Source: Chloroflexaceae bacterium
GTDB taxonomy: Bacteria; Chloroflexota; Chloroflexia; Chloroflexales; Chloroflexaceae
Reading direction: 5' to 3'
DNA: 55,565 nucleotides
Assembly: GCA_028282325.1 (NCBI GenBank)
Contig: JANQID010000085.1
Location: 1-55,565 of the forward strand
Below, piece after piece: positions 33,155-42,778 of this stretch (within the stretch, counting starts at the first letter, position 1; every line of letters starts with the position of its first letter). The position numbers were made by a program, and so were the translations under genes. The notes below the pieces were generated by a model, which saw only the letters and a list, made by a program, of their open reading frames with translations, was not told where the DNA came from and searched no databases.

Positions 33155-35167
33155 ATGATGCGTACTATGTTCAAGCGCACCTTTGCAGGCGCTATGCTGA
33201 TGGGGCTGCTCATTCCGCTGTTGGCGGCATGCGGTGGCCAGGCCGAACCCCAGGTCATTCGCGAGACCGTCGTTGTCCGCGAGACTGTTGAACCGCAGAT
33301 TATCGAGCAGACCGTCATCGTTGAAGCGCCCACCGCTGAAGAAGGCGCTACCGAAGAAGGCGCTGAGGAACCAGCCGCGTCCACCGAGTCCTACACGACG
33401 CCGCACCCCATTTTGGACGATCTTCGTGTTCGCCAGGCCATTGCTTATTGCGCCGATCGCTCTGAAGTCGCCAAGTCGGTCTACTCATTCCTCGACGATG
33501 AACAGCGCGAGGAGTTGTTGATGGACACCTTCCTCCCCAAGACCCACTGGGCTGCGGCCGGCGAGGATGACGGCATCACCGTCTATCCCTTCGACCCCGA
33601 ACAGGGCCAGGCGTTGTTGGATGAGGCCGGATGGACGCTGGACGAAGGCGATACCGTACGTATGAACGAAGCCGGCGAACCGCTGACGCTGAAGTTCACC
33701 ACCACCAACGCGCAGTTCCGCCAGACATGGGCGGCAGTGTTCGAGCAGCAACTGCTTGACAACTGCGGCATCCAGATTATCCGCACCCACGCGCCGGGAT
33801 CCTGGTGGTTCGGCGGCACAACCGGCCTGCAGCGCCGCGACTTCGAACTCGGCGCGTTCGCCTGGGTCGGCGAAACCGATCCGAAGGGCCAAACACTCTA
33901 CGCCTGCAACCAGATCCCATTGCCTTCGAACAGCTGGGAAGGCCAGAACTATATGGGCTGGTGCAACGAGACCGCCAGCCAGGCAATTATCGCGGCGAAC
34001 AACACGCTGGATCGGGACGAGCGCATCGCGCAATACCAGATCTTCCAGCAGGAATTCACCAAGGATATGCCGAGCCTGCCGATGTTCAACCGGCTTGAGG
34101 TCGCGGCTGCGTCCGGCAACGTCGAAAACTACAACCCTGATCCCACCGAGTACTACACCAAGAACATTTATGAGTGGACCTTGACGGACGGCGGTGATAC
34201 TGTCGTACTGGGCATGACCCAGGAACCGGCTTCGATGTTCACCCAGAATGAGAGCGCGGCGGTACAGCGCATCGCTGCTTACCTCATCGGCAACTTCGGG
34301 CACCAGGGCTTCGCCTTCACCGCTGCTGATTACGACTATCAGGCGCTGGCGCTGACCGAACTGCCCTCGATTGAGAATGGCGGCGCGGCGCTTGAAGCAG
34401 TCGAAGTCAACGCGGGCGATATGGTCTGGAGCGTTGACGGCGACGCCGTTGAACTGGCCGATGGCGTCGAAGTCATCAACGCCGACGGTGAGACGGTCGC
34501 CTTTGAAGGCGATGCGATAACAATGAATCAACTCAGCGTTACCTTCGAGTACCAGGAAGGCATCACCTGGGAAGATGGCGAGCCGCTGAAGGCCGCGGAC
34601 TTCGAACTGGGCAACGCGATCGAGTGCGATCCCGAAGCCGGCACGATTAGTTTGCAAATCTGCAACTCGCGCCAGGAGATCGAGTACGTCAGCGACAACT
34701 CGTACACGATCACCTACCTGCCCGGTGTGCAGTGGCCGGAATACTCGGTCTACTCGCTGTATGCCTATCCGTCGCACCAGGAACTGAGCGATGGTCGCAC
34801 GCTGGCCGATGTTCCGGCTGACGAGTGGTCAAGCTTGCCGGAGATCGCTGAGGCGCCATTGAGCCTTGGCCCGTATCGCCTGGTCGAATGGGAGAAGGGC
34901 CAGCGTATGGTCTTCGAAGCCAACCCGAACTACTACGGCGGCGAACCGGCAATCCAGAACGTCATCATCCAGTTCTTCGAGGACACCAACCAGGCGGTGG
35001 CCCAGTTGCTGACCGGCGATGTTGACGTGCTTGGCCGCGAGACTCTGGGCGCTGGTCCGGAGGTTGAGGCGGTGCTGCAGGAAGCTGAGGAGGGCACAGA
35101 TCTTCAGGTCTTCACCCTGGCCAGCCCGACCTGGGAGCACGTTGATATAAACCTCTTCACCAAATAA
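33155..35167 (+). CDS. Circularly permuted family 5 solute-binding lipoprotein
   Basis: A substrate-binding lipoprotein of a peptide-type ABC importer, 670 residues from ATG 33155 (AGGAGG 10 bp upstream). The signal peptide ends at the lipobox LLAAC with Cys26. A V/E/T-rich linker (30-80) follows. Residues 84-344 (HPILDDLRVRQAIAYCADRS, then YPFDPEQGQALLDEAGW, DPKGQTLYACNQIP and MPSLPMFNR) are the half normally found at the C-terminus of SBP_bac_5 proteins. Residues 348-670 (GDTVVLGMTQEPASM, YQEGITWEDGEPLKAADFEL, GPYRLVEWEKGQRMVFEANP, ASPTWEHVDINLF) are the normal N-terminal half. The protein ends exactly where family members continue into D-[VL]-R-V-R-Q. The frame is intact and the permease genes follow. 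Ligand unknown, probably peptides. Confidence 0.88.
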   Translation: MMRTMFKRTFAGAMLMGLLIPLLAACGGQAEPQVIRETVVVRETVEPQIIEQTVIVEAPTAEEGATEEGAEEPAASTESYTTPHPILDDLRVRQAIAYCADRSEVAKSVYSFLDDEQREELLMDTFLPKTHWAAAGEDDGITVYPFDPEQGQALLDEAGWTLDEGDTVRMNEAGEPLTLKFTTTNAQFRQTWAAVFEQQLLDNCGIQIIRTHAPGSWWFGGTTGLQRRDFELGAFAWVGETDPKGQTLYACNQIPLPSNSWEGQNYMGWCNETASQAIIAANNTLDRDERIAQYQIFQQEFTKDMPSLPMFNRLEVAAASGNVENYNPDPTEYYTKNIYEWTLTDGGDTVVLGMTQEPASMFTQNESAAVQRIAAYLIGNFGHQGFAFTAADYDYQALALTELPSIENGGAALEAVEVNAGDMVWSVDGDAVELADGVEVINADGETVAFEGDAITMNQLSVTFEYQEGITWEDGEPLKAADFELGNAIECDPEAGTISLQICNSRQEIEYVSDNSYTITYLPGVQWPEYSVYSLYAYPSHQELSDGRTLADVPADEWSSLPEIAEAPLSLGPYRLVEWEKGQRMVFEANPNYYGGEPAIQNVIIQFFEDTNQAVAQLLTGDVDVLGRETLGAGPEVEAVLQEAEEGTDLQVFTLASPTWEHVDINLFTK

Positions 35168-35191
35168 ACGCCAAATCTCGGTTGGTCGTAT

Positions 35192-35231
35192 CAGCAGCGT
35201 GGCAGTCTTTGAACCGGCTGCCACGCTGCTG
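35192..35231 (+). terminator. 14-bp hairpin between binding protein and permease
   Basis: CAGCAGCGTGGCAG pairs perfectly with its complement at 35218-35231 around a 12-base loop, 25 bp after the stop. No T-run follows, so it more likely stabilises the upstream mRNA or partly reduces read-through, giving more binding protein than permease. Confidence 0.65.
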
Positions 35232-35251
35232 TACTATCGGTATGCTGGATT

Positions 35252-36463
35252 GTGAGCGGCGCAATGACGACTTTCCTTGTACGACGTTTGTTTCAGATGT
35301 TGGTGGTGATTACCCTCTCGGCAATGGCCTCCTACGGTCTCCTTTACCTGGCGCCCGGCGGTCCGCTGCTTTTCCTTCAGCAATTGCAGCGCAGCGGCCC
35401 CCAGGCAGTCACTGAAGAAGACATCGCTCGCATCAAAGCGCGCTTCGAGCTTGATCTCTATTTGCCCTATCGATTCACCCGCTGGTTTGTGGGCTTGCCG
35501 CGTGGCCCGATTACGGTCGGAGACCAGGCGTTTTTCTCCGATCTCCAGGTCGGGTGCGCTATTCCCGGTCAGGTGCGCCTTCGCTACCCCGATGGCCGCA
35601 TAGAGTTTATCGAAGAGGGATGCGAAGTCCCCGTCACAATGGCCGATCTCGAAGGGCGCGACGTGAGCCGCGGCGTTATGCTCGGTGATTTCGGTGATTC
35701 CCAGGTCATCCTGCGCGATCGTCCGATCAGCATCTTGATCGAGAGTCGTCTCTGGTACACTCTGGCTTTGATGGGCGTTTCGACGTTGCTGGCCATTCTC
35801 ATCGGCGTCCCGATCGGCATTTATTCGGCGGTGCGGCAATATTCCCGGTTTGACTACGCGATGACGACGATGGCATTTGTTGGCTCATCGCTACCGACGT
35901 TCTTTTTTGGCATCATTGCCATTCTCCTCTTCGCCATCATCGCCAAAGAAGCGGGACTGCCCTATTTGCCGCCGGGCAACGCAACCGCAAATCGAGACTA
36001 TGTCATTCCGCTCATCGGCACGGTGGAAGCCCGTTCAACGCTGGATTACGTGTTACACTTTATTATGCCCTGCGCGGTGTTGACCTTCGTGAATATCGCC
36101 CAGTGGAGTCGTTTTGTTCGCACGAGTATGCTCGAAGTGTTGCGCCAGGACTATGTGCGCACCGCACGAGCCAAGGGCGTTCGCGAGCGACTGGTGATTA
36201 CCAAACACGCGATGCGCAACGCGCTGATACCGTTTGTCACCCTGCTGGCAGGCGTGCTGCCCACGCTGATCGGCGGGGCGGCGATTACCGAAGCGGTGTT
36301 CAACTGGCCCGGACTGGGGCGCTTGCTGATCGATGCGCTGGAACGGAGCGATTACACCGTCGCAATGTCATTAACGTTTTTGAGTATTTTGATGCTGCTG
36401 ATCGGATATCTGATCTCCGACATTCTCTACACTGTAGTAGACCCTCGCATCCGCTTGTCGTAG
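35252..36463 (+). CDS. ABC transporter permease, DppB type, with periplasmic insert
   Basis: An inner-membrane permease of the peptide/nickel importer family. It has an N-terminal helix (MTTFLVRRLFQMLVVITLSA), the core helices from about 155 on, and the ATPase-contact loop EVLRQDYVRTARAKGVRE. It is 403 residues, against the usual 310-340. The extra length is an external segment of about 60 residues between helices 1 and 2, containing Cys102 and Cys124 (DLQVGCAIPG, FIEEGCEVP). The start is GTG 35252 or ATG 35264. It probably pairs with the next gene product. The insert may contact the unusual binding protein, which is an inference. Confidence 0.9.
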   Translation: MSGAMTTFLVRRLFQMLVVITLSAMASYGLLYLAPGGPLLFLQQLQRSGPQAVTEEDIARIKARFELDLYLPYRFTRWFVGLPRGPITVGDQAFFSDLQVGCAIPGQVRLRYPDGRIEFIEEGCEVPVTMADLEGRDVSRGVMLGDFGDSQVILRDRPISILIESRLWYTLALMGVSTLLAILIGVPIGIYSAVRQYSRFDYAMTTMAFVGSSLPTFFFGIIAILLFAIIAKEAGLPYLPPGNATANRDYVIPLIGTVEARSTLDYVLHFIMPCAVLTFVNIAQWSRFVRTSMLEVLRQDYVRTARAKGVRERLVITKHAMRNALIPFVTLLAGVLPTLIGGAAITEAVFNWPGLGRLLIDALERSDYTVAMSLTFLSILMLLIGYLISDILYTVVDPRIRLS

Positions 36464-36472
36464 GAGTACACT

Positions 36473-37468
36473 ATGGCGACGACATCCGCTACTACCGCGA
36501 CTGAGCAGCCGCGCAAGCGACGTTCCGAGGGTCAATGGGCAATCGTCTTTCGACGCTTTCGACGCCACCGTATGGCGATGGTCAGCCTGGGCATCATCAC
36601 GGTCATTCTGCTGGCCTCGTTCCTGGCCCCTCTGATCGCACCGTTTGAACCCGACGAAATCGGCCTGGGGCGCAATTATCTACCGCCGATGAGCGTCAAC
36701 GCTGAGACGGGACAGTTCCATATTCTCGGCACCGATCATCTCGGTCGCGACTACTTTACCCGCGTGATCTACGCCGGACGCGTATCATTGACCGTGGCAT
36801 TGCTCGTGGCGACTATCTCGTCAGTCATCGGCATCCTGCTCGGCGTTCTTGCGGGATATTTCGGCGGCTGGGTCGATATTGTCATCTCGCGCTTTTTGGA
36901 ATTCATCGCAACCTTCCCCGCGCTGGTTATTCTGCTGATTATCGCGGCGATCTTTCTGGAGAACGAGCAGTTTATCAACATTCCCGACTTCATCCTGGCG
37001 CCGCTTTCGGCGGTTCTGGCCGTCTCCGAGCGCGAGACAAAGCAAGTGGTATTAATTATCCTGACCCTGGCGTTGCTGAACTGGATCATTCCGGCGCGTT
37101 TTATGCGCGGTATGGCGCTAACGGTGCGCGAACAACTCTATATCGAGTCGTCACGGGCGCTCGGCGCATCACACTGGTTCATCATTCGCAAGCACACGTT
37201 TCCAAACTCGCTGCCCCCTTTGATCGTTGAATACACCCTGGCCGTGAATACGGCGCTGGTGTTTGAGTCGGCGCTGAGTTTCCTGGGCTTCGGCATTCAG
37301 GATCCGACGCCAACGTGGGGCAATATGCTGGCATTCGCCAACAGCTATATGTTTAATCACCCGTGGATGCCGCTGGTGCCGGGGTTGCCGATTCTGCTGG
37401 CTTCGCTGGCGATCAACTATATCGGCGACGGGCTGCGCGACGCCCTGGATACGCGGTTGCAGTTGTAG
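36473..37468 (+). CDS. ABC transporter permease, DppC type
   Basis: The second permease subunit, 331 residues. It has the N-terminal domain of the family (FRRHRMAMVSLGIITVILLA, LAPLIAPFEPDE), the GTDHLGRDYFTRVIYAGRVS motif characteristic of DppC/OppC, about six membrane helices, and the coupling loop EQLYIESSRALGASHWFIIR. The segment around 165-190 (ENEQFINIPDFILAPLSAVL) is longer than usual between helices. ATG 36473 is 9 bp after the previous stop. It works with DppB-like and two ATPases in one importer. Confidence 0.93.
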   Translation: MATTSATTATEQPRKRRSEGQWAIVFRRFRRHRMAMVSLGIITVILLASFLAPLIAPFEPDEIGLGRNYLPPMSVNAETGQFHILGTDHLGRDYFTRVIYAGRVSLTVALLVATISSVIGILLGVLAGYFGGWVDIVISRFLEFIATFPALVILLIIAAIFLENEQFINIPDFILAPLSAVLAVSERETKQVVLIILTLALLNWIIPARFMRGMALTVREQLYIESSRALGASHWFIIRKHTFPNSLPPLIVEYTLAVNTALVFESALSFLGFGIQDPTPTWGNMLAFANSYMFNHPWMPLVPGLPILLASLAINYIGDGLRDALDTRLQL

Positions 37469-37531
37469 CCAAATCGCCAATATTGCGATGCTGTACGGTG
37501 TACCTTCGTTCGCATACCTTGTGGAGGTCCG

Positions 37532-38548
37532 GTGACTATCGAGCCGATTCAGTCTCCTCACCCGCTGGAGGAGACGCAACCTCAAAACGCACACCTGTTG
37601 CTTAAAGTGGAAGGGCTCAAGACGTACTTCTTCACCGAGGAAGGCGTCGTGCAAGCCGTGGATGGCATCGATCTCACTATTCGCCGCGGCGAGGCGTTGA
37701 GCATCGTCGGCGAAAGCGGCAGCGGCAAGAGCGTCACATCGTTGTCGATTATGCGCCTGATCTCGTCGCCCGGCAAGATCGTTGAGGGAAGCATTACGTT
37801 TGATAACACTGATTTGCTAGCGCTCAATGACGAAGCAATGCGCCAGATCCGCGGCAGCCGAATATCGATGATCTTTCAGCAGCCAACGACATGCCTCAAC
37901 CCGGTCTTCCGCGTCGGTGAACAGATCATCGAGGCGTTGAGCATCCACCGATCGATCGCAGCCACAGAAGCTGAGCAGCGCTGCATCGAGTTGCTGTCGA
38001 TGGTCGGATTGCCCGACCCGGCCCGACGGATGCGCCAGTATCCGCATGAGCTATCCGGCGGGCAAGCCCAACGTGTGATGATCGCGATGGCGCTGGCCTG
38101 TAACCCGGAACTTCTCATCGCCGATGAGCCGACGACGGCGCTCGATGTCACTATTCAAGCGCAGATCCTGGATCTCATGCGCACGCTGCGCGAGAAGATC
38201 GACACTGCGATTATTTTGATCACCCACGACATGGGCGTGGTCGCCGAGATGGCCGATAATGTCGCCGTTATGTATGCGGGACAGATCGTTGAATACGCCG
38301 ACGTGAACAGCATCTTCGCCGAACCCCGGCATCCCTACACGCAGGGCTTGCTTGGCTCTATGCCGATGCTGGGCGAAGTACGTGAAGAATTGGCCGTGAT
38401 TCCCGGTGTGGTGCCAAGCTTGATCAACCCGCCCACAGGTTGTCGCTTTGCCGAACGCTGCCCCCATCGTTTTGACAAGTGTGACACCGAGCCGCCGCTG
38501 CTGAGCATAGACGGCGGGCGTAAAGTACGTTGCTGGCTATACGATTAG
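37532..38548 (+). CDS. Peptide ABC transporter ATP-binding protein, DppD type
   Basis: A 338-residue ATPase of the oligopeptide importer class. It has Walker A GESGSGKS (60-67), signature LSGGQAQR, Walker [15 protein letters not shown], and H-loop ITHDMG. The C-terminal oligopeptide-transporter domain ([20 protein letters not shown]) carries the family's Cys cluster, which binds an iron-sulfur centre in some members. It starts at GTG 37532 after TGGAGG. It forms a heterodimer with the next gene product. Confidence 0.94.
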   Translation: MTIEPIQSPHPLEETQPQNAHLLLKVEGLKTYFFTEEGVVQAVDGIDLTIRRGEALSIVGESGSGKSVTSLSIMRLISSPGKIVEGSITFDNTDLLALNDEAMRQIRGSRISMIFQQPTTCLNPVFRVGEQIIEALSIHRSIAATEAEQRCIELLSMVGLPDPARRMRQYPHELSGGQAQRVMIAMALACNPELLIADEPTTALDVTIQAQILDLMRTLREKIDTAIILITHDMGVVAEMADNVAVMYAGQIVEYADVNSIFAEPRHPYTQGLLGSMPMLGEVREELAVIPGVVPSLINPPTGCRFAERCPHRFDKCDTEPPLLSIDGGRKVRCWLYD

Positions 38549-38562
38549 TAGCAGGGATGCTA

Positions 38563-39564
38563 ATGAATGCCGCGTTGACCTCACCAGAACAGAATGATCT
38601 CTTGCTTGAAGTTACCGATCTGAAAAAGCATTTTCCGATCAAGGGCGGCATCTTGCGGCGCACGGTAGCGGCGGTCAAAGCCGTCGACGGTGTCAGTTTC
38701 AAGGTGCGCCGCGGCGAGACGCTTGGTCTGGTCGGCGAGAGCGGATGCGGCAAAACCACAACCGGACGGACGATACTGCGCCTCGAACCGGCTACATCGG
38801 GGGATGTGCAGTTTGAAGGGCAAGATGTACTGCGCGCGTCGGGCAAGCAGATCAAGACTTTGCGCCGCGATATGCAGATTATCTTTCAGGATCCGTATGC
38901 CTCGCTCGATCCGCGCATCACGATCGGTGAAAGCATCGCCGAAGGGCTGACCATCCATCGCATCGGATCCGCCGCCGAACGCATCGAACGCGTGCGCGAG
39001 GTTCTCGACAAGGTCGGCTTGCACGCGAACCATATGCAGCGGTTTCCTCACGAGTTTTCCGGCGGCCAGCGCCAGCGCATCGGCATCGCCCGCGCTCTGA
39101 TTATGAATCCCAAGCTTATCGTCTGCGATGAACCGGTGTCGGCGCTTGATGTAAGCATCCAGTCGCAGGTACTGAATCTGTTGCGCAACTTGCAGCACGA
39201 ATTTGGGCTGACCTATCTGTTCATTGCCCACAACCTGAGCGTCGTTGAGCATATCAGCGATCGCGTCGGCGTGATGTACCTCGGTAAAATTGTCGAACTC
39301 GCCGATCGCGACGATCTCTTCCAGGAGCCGTTGCATCCTTACTCCAAAGCGTTGATCTCAGCCATACCGGTGCCCAATCCGCAGCGCAATCGTGAGCGCA
39401 TTATGCTTCAGGGAGATGTGCCCAGTCCGATCAACCCGCCTTCGGGGTGCCGTTTTCATCCGCGTTGCTGGATAGCGCAGAGCATTTGCCGCGAGGAAGA
39501 ACCCGCCTTTGAGGAGAAAAAGCGCGGTCACTGGGCCGCATGCCACTTCGCCGGACAATTCTAG
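38563..39564 (+). CDS. Peptide ABC transporter ATP-binding protein, DppF type
   Basis: The second ATPase of the importer, 333 residues from ATG 38563 (AGGG 7 bp upstream; ATG 38557 is an alternative). It has Walker A GESGCGKT (58-65), signature FSGGQRQR, Walker [15 protein letters not shown], and the C-terminal [39 protein letters not shown] at the N-terminus is typical of DppF/OppF. It completes the five-component transporter whose genes begin at 33155. Confidence 0.94.
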   Translation: MNAALTSPEQNDLLLEVTDLKKHFPIKGGILRRTVAAVKAVDGVSFKVRRGETLGLVGESGCGKTTTGRTILRLEPATSGDVQFEGQDVLRASGKQIKTLRRDMQIIFQDPYASLDPRITIGESIAEGLTIHRIGSAAERIERVREVLDKVGLHANHMQRFPHEFSGGQRQRIGIARALIMNPKLIVCDEPVSALDVSIQSQVLNLLRNLQHEFGLTYLFIAHNLSVVEHISDRVGVMYLGKIVELADRDDLFQEPLHPYSKALISAIPVPNPQRNRERIMLQGDVPSPINPPSGCRFHPRCWIAQSICREEEPAFEEKKRGHWAACHFAGQF

Positions 39565-39575
39565 GAGTTGACCTG

Positions 39576-40358
39576 ATGAGCGACTTGTTGCAGGTCACGC
39601 GAGACGGCTCTGTCGCAACATTGACTCTCAATCGCCCCGATATCCACAATGCGTTCAACGCCGCCCTGATCGCCGATTTGCACACAGCCTGCGACGACCT
39701 AGCGCGCGACACGACGGTGCGCGTGGTAGTTCTGACTGGCGCCGGAGCATCATTTTGCGCCGGGGCTGACATCAACTGGATGCGTGAGAGTCTCGATTAT
39801 ACGCATGCGGAGAATCTGACCGACGCCGCGCGTCTCGACGCAATGCTCGCCACGCTGAATTCGCTCCCGCAGGCGGTTGTCGCGCGGGTGCATGGCGCGG
39901 CGCTGGGCGGCGGAATGGGATTGCTCGCCTGTTGCGACATCGTGATCGCCGCCGAGGACGCGCGCTTTGGCTTCACCGAGGTGCGGCTGGGACTGCTACC
40001 CGCCGTGATCGCCCGTTATGTCACACCGCGCATCGGCGCTGGTCACGCCCGAGCGCTATTTGTCAGCGGCCAGCGTTTCGACGTGACGCGGGCGCAGGCA
40101 ATCGGACTGGTGCATCAGGTTACGCCCACCGATACAATCGATACCGCCATCGAGCGTGCGGTCGCCGATCTGTTGCGCTGCGGACCACAAGCTATAACTG
40201 CATCTAAAGCCTTGATCCAGGCCGTCACAACACTCCCTTCCGAGGATTCCCGCCAGTACGTGATCGAGGCAATTGCTGCGGCGCGCACCGGCCCCGAAGG
40301 CCAGGAAGGGCTGCGGTCGTTTCTGGAGAAGCGCACGCCAGAATGGAGCGTTGGATGA
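39576..40358 (+). CDS. Enoyl-CoA hydratase/isomerase family protein
   Basis: A 260-residue crotonase-fold protein. The acyl-CoA oxyanion hole is formed by CAGADINWM and ALGGGMGLLACCDI. LGLLPAVIARYV and the Glu in FTEVRLGLLP match hydratases of the methylglutaconyl-CoA / enoyl-CoA type. ATG 39576 follows AGGAG with 8-bp spacing; a longer frame inside the ATPase gene is not used. It may serve degradation of branched-chain acyl-CoAs or short fatty acids. It is the first gene after the transporter and probably co-transcribed with it. Confidence 0.88.
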   Translation: MSDLLQVTRDGSVATLTLNRPDIHNAFNAALIADLHTACDDLARDTTVRVVVLTGAGASFCAGADINWMRESLDYTHAENLTDAARLDAMLATLNSLPQAVVARVHGAALGGGMGLLACCDIVIAAEDARFGFTEVRLGLLPAVIARYVTPRIGAGHARALFVSGQRFDVTRAQAIGLVHQVTPTDTIDTAIERAVADLLRCGPQAITASKALIQAVTTLPSEDSRQYVIEAIAAARTGPEGQEGLRSFLEKRTPEWSVG

Positions 40359-40413
40359 GTGCAGTCTGGCCCGACAAATTGACAACATCAATCCGCCGTT
40401 TGCGTTTGATCGT

Positions 40414-41454
40414 ATGAACAGCCTGAATCTCGACCAATCCATCATCAATGCGCTGCCGACTTACTACCGGATCGGCCCGATTGAGCTTACCTCGAACATT
40501 GTGCTCGCACCAATGGCCGGCGTCACCGACAGCGTGTTTCGACGGATGATCCTTGGCCTGGGCCACTGCGGTCTGGTCAGCAGCGAGATGACCAACGCCG
40601 CCAGCGTCTCCCCCAAAGCGCTCAAGCGCCATCGCCTGCTCGACTATCTGCCCGATGAGCGCCCAATCGCGATGCAGATCAGCGGCAACGATCCAGACCT
40701 GGTCGCACGCGCGGCCCAGGTCGTGGAAGGACTCGGCGCGGACATTCTCGACATCAACTGCGGGTGCCCGTCGCCGAAAGTGACCGGCGGCGGACACGGC
40801 GCATCGTTGCTGCGCAATCTGCCGAAGATGAGCCGTATGCTGAAAGCCGTGCGCGCCGCTGTGCACATCCCGATCACGCTGAAATATCGCGCCGGATGGG
40901 ACAAGCAAAGCCTGAATTACATCGAGACGGCGAAGATTGCCGAAGACGCCGGGGTGGATGGGCTGACCCTCCATCCGCGCACCCGCGAACAGCTCTATCG
41001 GGGCACAGCGGATTGGCAACGGGTGGCTGAAGTCAAACGCGCCGTCAGTATCCCCGTGATTGGCAGCGGCGACGTAAACGATGCGGCCACAGCCTTGCAA
41101 CGGCTGTACGAAACCGGCGTCGATGGCGTAATGATCGGGCGGGGTGCGATCGCCAATCCCTGGATCTTCCTGCAAATCGCTCAGCTTCGGCGCGGCGAAG
41201 CGCCTTTCACGCCAACACCGGCGGACAAATTCGAGTTCATGCACCGCTTCCTCGATCTGTGCCTGGAGGAGATGAACGAGCGGCTGGCGTTGAACAAGCT
41301 GAAGCAGTTGGTCTCGCATTTCTCGCTCGCGCTGCCCGGCAGTGCGGCGCTCCGCGCTGCGATCCATCGCTCGGCAAGCGTCGCCGAAGCGCGCGAGCAT
41401 ATGGAAGCCTTCTTCGATCTCCATATGGCCACTTCCGCCGCAAGCCAGAGCTAG
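40414..41454 (+). CDS. dusB: tRNA-dihydrouridine synthase
   Basis: A flavoenzyme of 346 residues reducing specific uridines in tRNA. It has an FMN-binding TIM barrel with LAPMAGVTDSVFRRM (31-45), the catalytic Cys118 in DINCGCPSPKVTGGGHGASL, KYRAGWD, the TLHPRTREQLYRGTADW motif of DusB-type enzymes, GSGDV and GVMIGRGAIANPWIF. ATG 40414 is preferred because the upstream extension overlaps the hydratase gene. It is followed by a DUF885-like gene 27 bp later. Confidence 0.94.
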   Translation: MNSLNLDQSIINALPTYYRIGPIELTSNIVLAPMAGVTDSVFRRMILGLGHCGLVSSEMTNAASVSPKALKRHRLLDYLPDERPIAMQISGNDPDLVARAAQVVEGLGADILDINCGCPSPKVTGGGHGASLLRNLPKMSRMLKAVRAAVHIPITLKYRAGWDKQSLNYIETAKIAEDAGVDGLTLHPRTREQLYRGTADWQRVAEVKRAVSIPVIGSGDVNDAATALQRLYETGVDGVMIGRGAIANPWIFLQIAQLRRGEAPFTPTPADKFEFMHRFLDLCLEEMNERLALNKLKQLVSHFSLALPGSAALRAAIHRSASVAEAREHMEAFFDLHMATSAASQS

Positions 41455-41481
41455 CCATGCAAACGCACAAGGACGTGAACG

Positions 41482-42693
41482 ATGACCATTGACGCGATCA
41501 GCACACGCTACATCACGCTGGCCTTCGAGATCGAACGCGACCTCGAAGGATTCGTTGACGCCTACTTCGGCCCGCCCGATCTGCGCAACGTCGGCCCGGC
41601 TCGTCCGCCGAGCGCTATCGCCGACGACCTCGCCGCGCTACGCAGCGAGGTCCGGGCCAGCGCCTACGACGAGCGCCGCAAATGCTACCTCGATGTGCAA
41701 CTGCGCGCGATGGAAACGAACGCGCGCAAGCTGGCCGGCGAACATCTGGCTTATTGCGACGAGGTGCGCGCCTGTTTCGACATCGAGCCCTATTTCACCC
41801 CGGAGGCGGTGTTTGAGGAGGCTATCGCCGATCTGGACGACCTTCTGCCTGGCGACGGCCCCATCGCCGAGCGAACGACCGCCTGGAAGCAGCGCTTCGA
41901 GGTGGCGCCGGAAACGGCCCGCCAGATGATTGAACGCATCGCCGCCGAGGCTCGCGCCCGAACATACGCGTTGATCGACCTGCCCGCCGATGAAGCCGTA
42001 ACGTTTGAAATGGTCAGCGACAAACCCTGGAGCGGCTACAACTGGTATCTGGGCGATTTCCGTTCGCGCATCGACATCAACGTCGATTTGCCGATCCGCG
42101 CAAATACGCTGATCGATCTGGTGTGCCACGAAGGCTATCCCGGCCACCACACCGAGCACACGCTGAAGGAACAACGTCTGTATCGCGAACGCGGCTGGGG
42201 CGAGCATGCGATCCAGTTGATCAACGCGCCCGAATGCGTGATTGCCGAGGGCATCGCCACGCTCGCCGCCGACAGCGTATTCGGCGATGAAGCCGCCGAC
42301 TGGGCCGCCGCCGAGGTTTACCCATTGGGCGGCATTGTTGGCGAGCCGGAGCGTGAGCGGCGCATCAATGCGTCGAGCTGGCTGTTGCGCGCGTTGGGAG
42401 GCAATGCAGCGCTGTTGCTGCACGAGCAGCACGCCGACCCGGAGGAAGTTGTGCGCTATATTATGCGCTATGGCCTGCGCACCGAACGCGAGGCGCGCCA
42501 GCAACTCCGCTTCATCAGCGACCCGCTCTGGCGACCCTACATCTTTACCTACTTCATCGGACGCGAACTGCTGGGGCGTTGGATCAGGCGCGGCGACCGG
42601 CGCGAACGTTTTCGCACTGTACTGACGGAGCAGGTTTTTCCGTCGTTGATCGAAGGCTGGAATCTCGAAGAAGAACGCAACTGCGGTCAATAA
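41482..42693 (+). CDS. DUF885-like putative metallopeptidase
   Basis: A 403-residue, mostly helical protein. The motif CHEGYPGHHTEH (His216-Glu217, His222-His223) is the hallmark of DUF885 proteins and resembles a zinc-dependent HExxH-type site. YFTPEAVFEEAIADLDDLLP and ECVIAEGIATLAADSVFG (with the downstream Glu expected as third ligand) support this. It is shorter than the usual 550-600 residues of DUF885 and lacks a signal peptide, so it is a cytoplasmic, compact version. The substrate is unknown. It ends the run from the ABC transporter, and a MITE copy follows. Confidence 0.78.
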   Translation: MTIDAISTRYITLAFEIERDLEGFVDAYFGPPDLRNVGPARPPSAIADDLAALRSEVRASAYDERRKCYLDVQLRAMETNARKLAGEHLAYCDEVRACFDIEPYFTPEAVFEEAIADLDDLLPGDGPIAERTTAWKQRFEVAPETARQMIERIAAEARARTYALIDLPADEAVTFEMVSDKPWSGYNWYLGDFRSRIDINVDLPIRANTLIDLVCHEGYPGHHTEHTLKEQRLYRERGWGEHAIQLINAPECVIAEGIATLAADSVFGDEAADWAAAEVYPLGGIVGEPERERRINASSWLLRALGGNAALLLHEQHADPEEVVRYIMRYGLRTEREARQQLRFISDPLWRPYIFTYFIGRELLGRWIRRGDRRERFRTVLTEQVFPSLIEGWNLEEERNCGQ

Positions 42694-42778
42694 CACGACT
42701 TATGCGGTGGCGCTTTTTTCGGCCCTGAACCCAGAAAGAAAACCACTCTGCCGAAGGCGAATCCGGCATTACTCGATA

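Noticed and set aside
33485-34777. Open frame of 430 codons antisense to the solute-binding protein
   Set aside because: It arises from the codon bias of the sense gene; it has no motif and no ribosome site.
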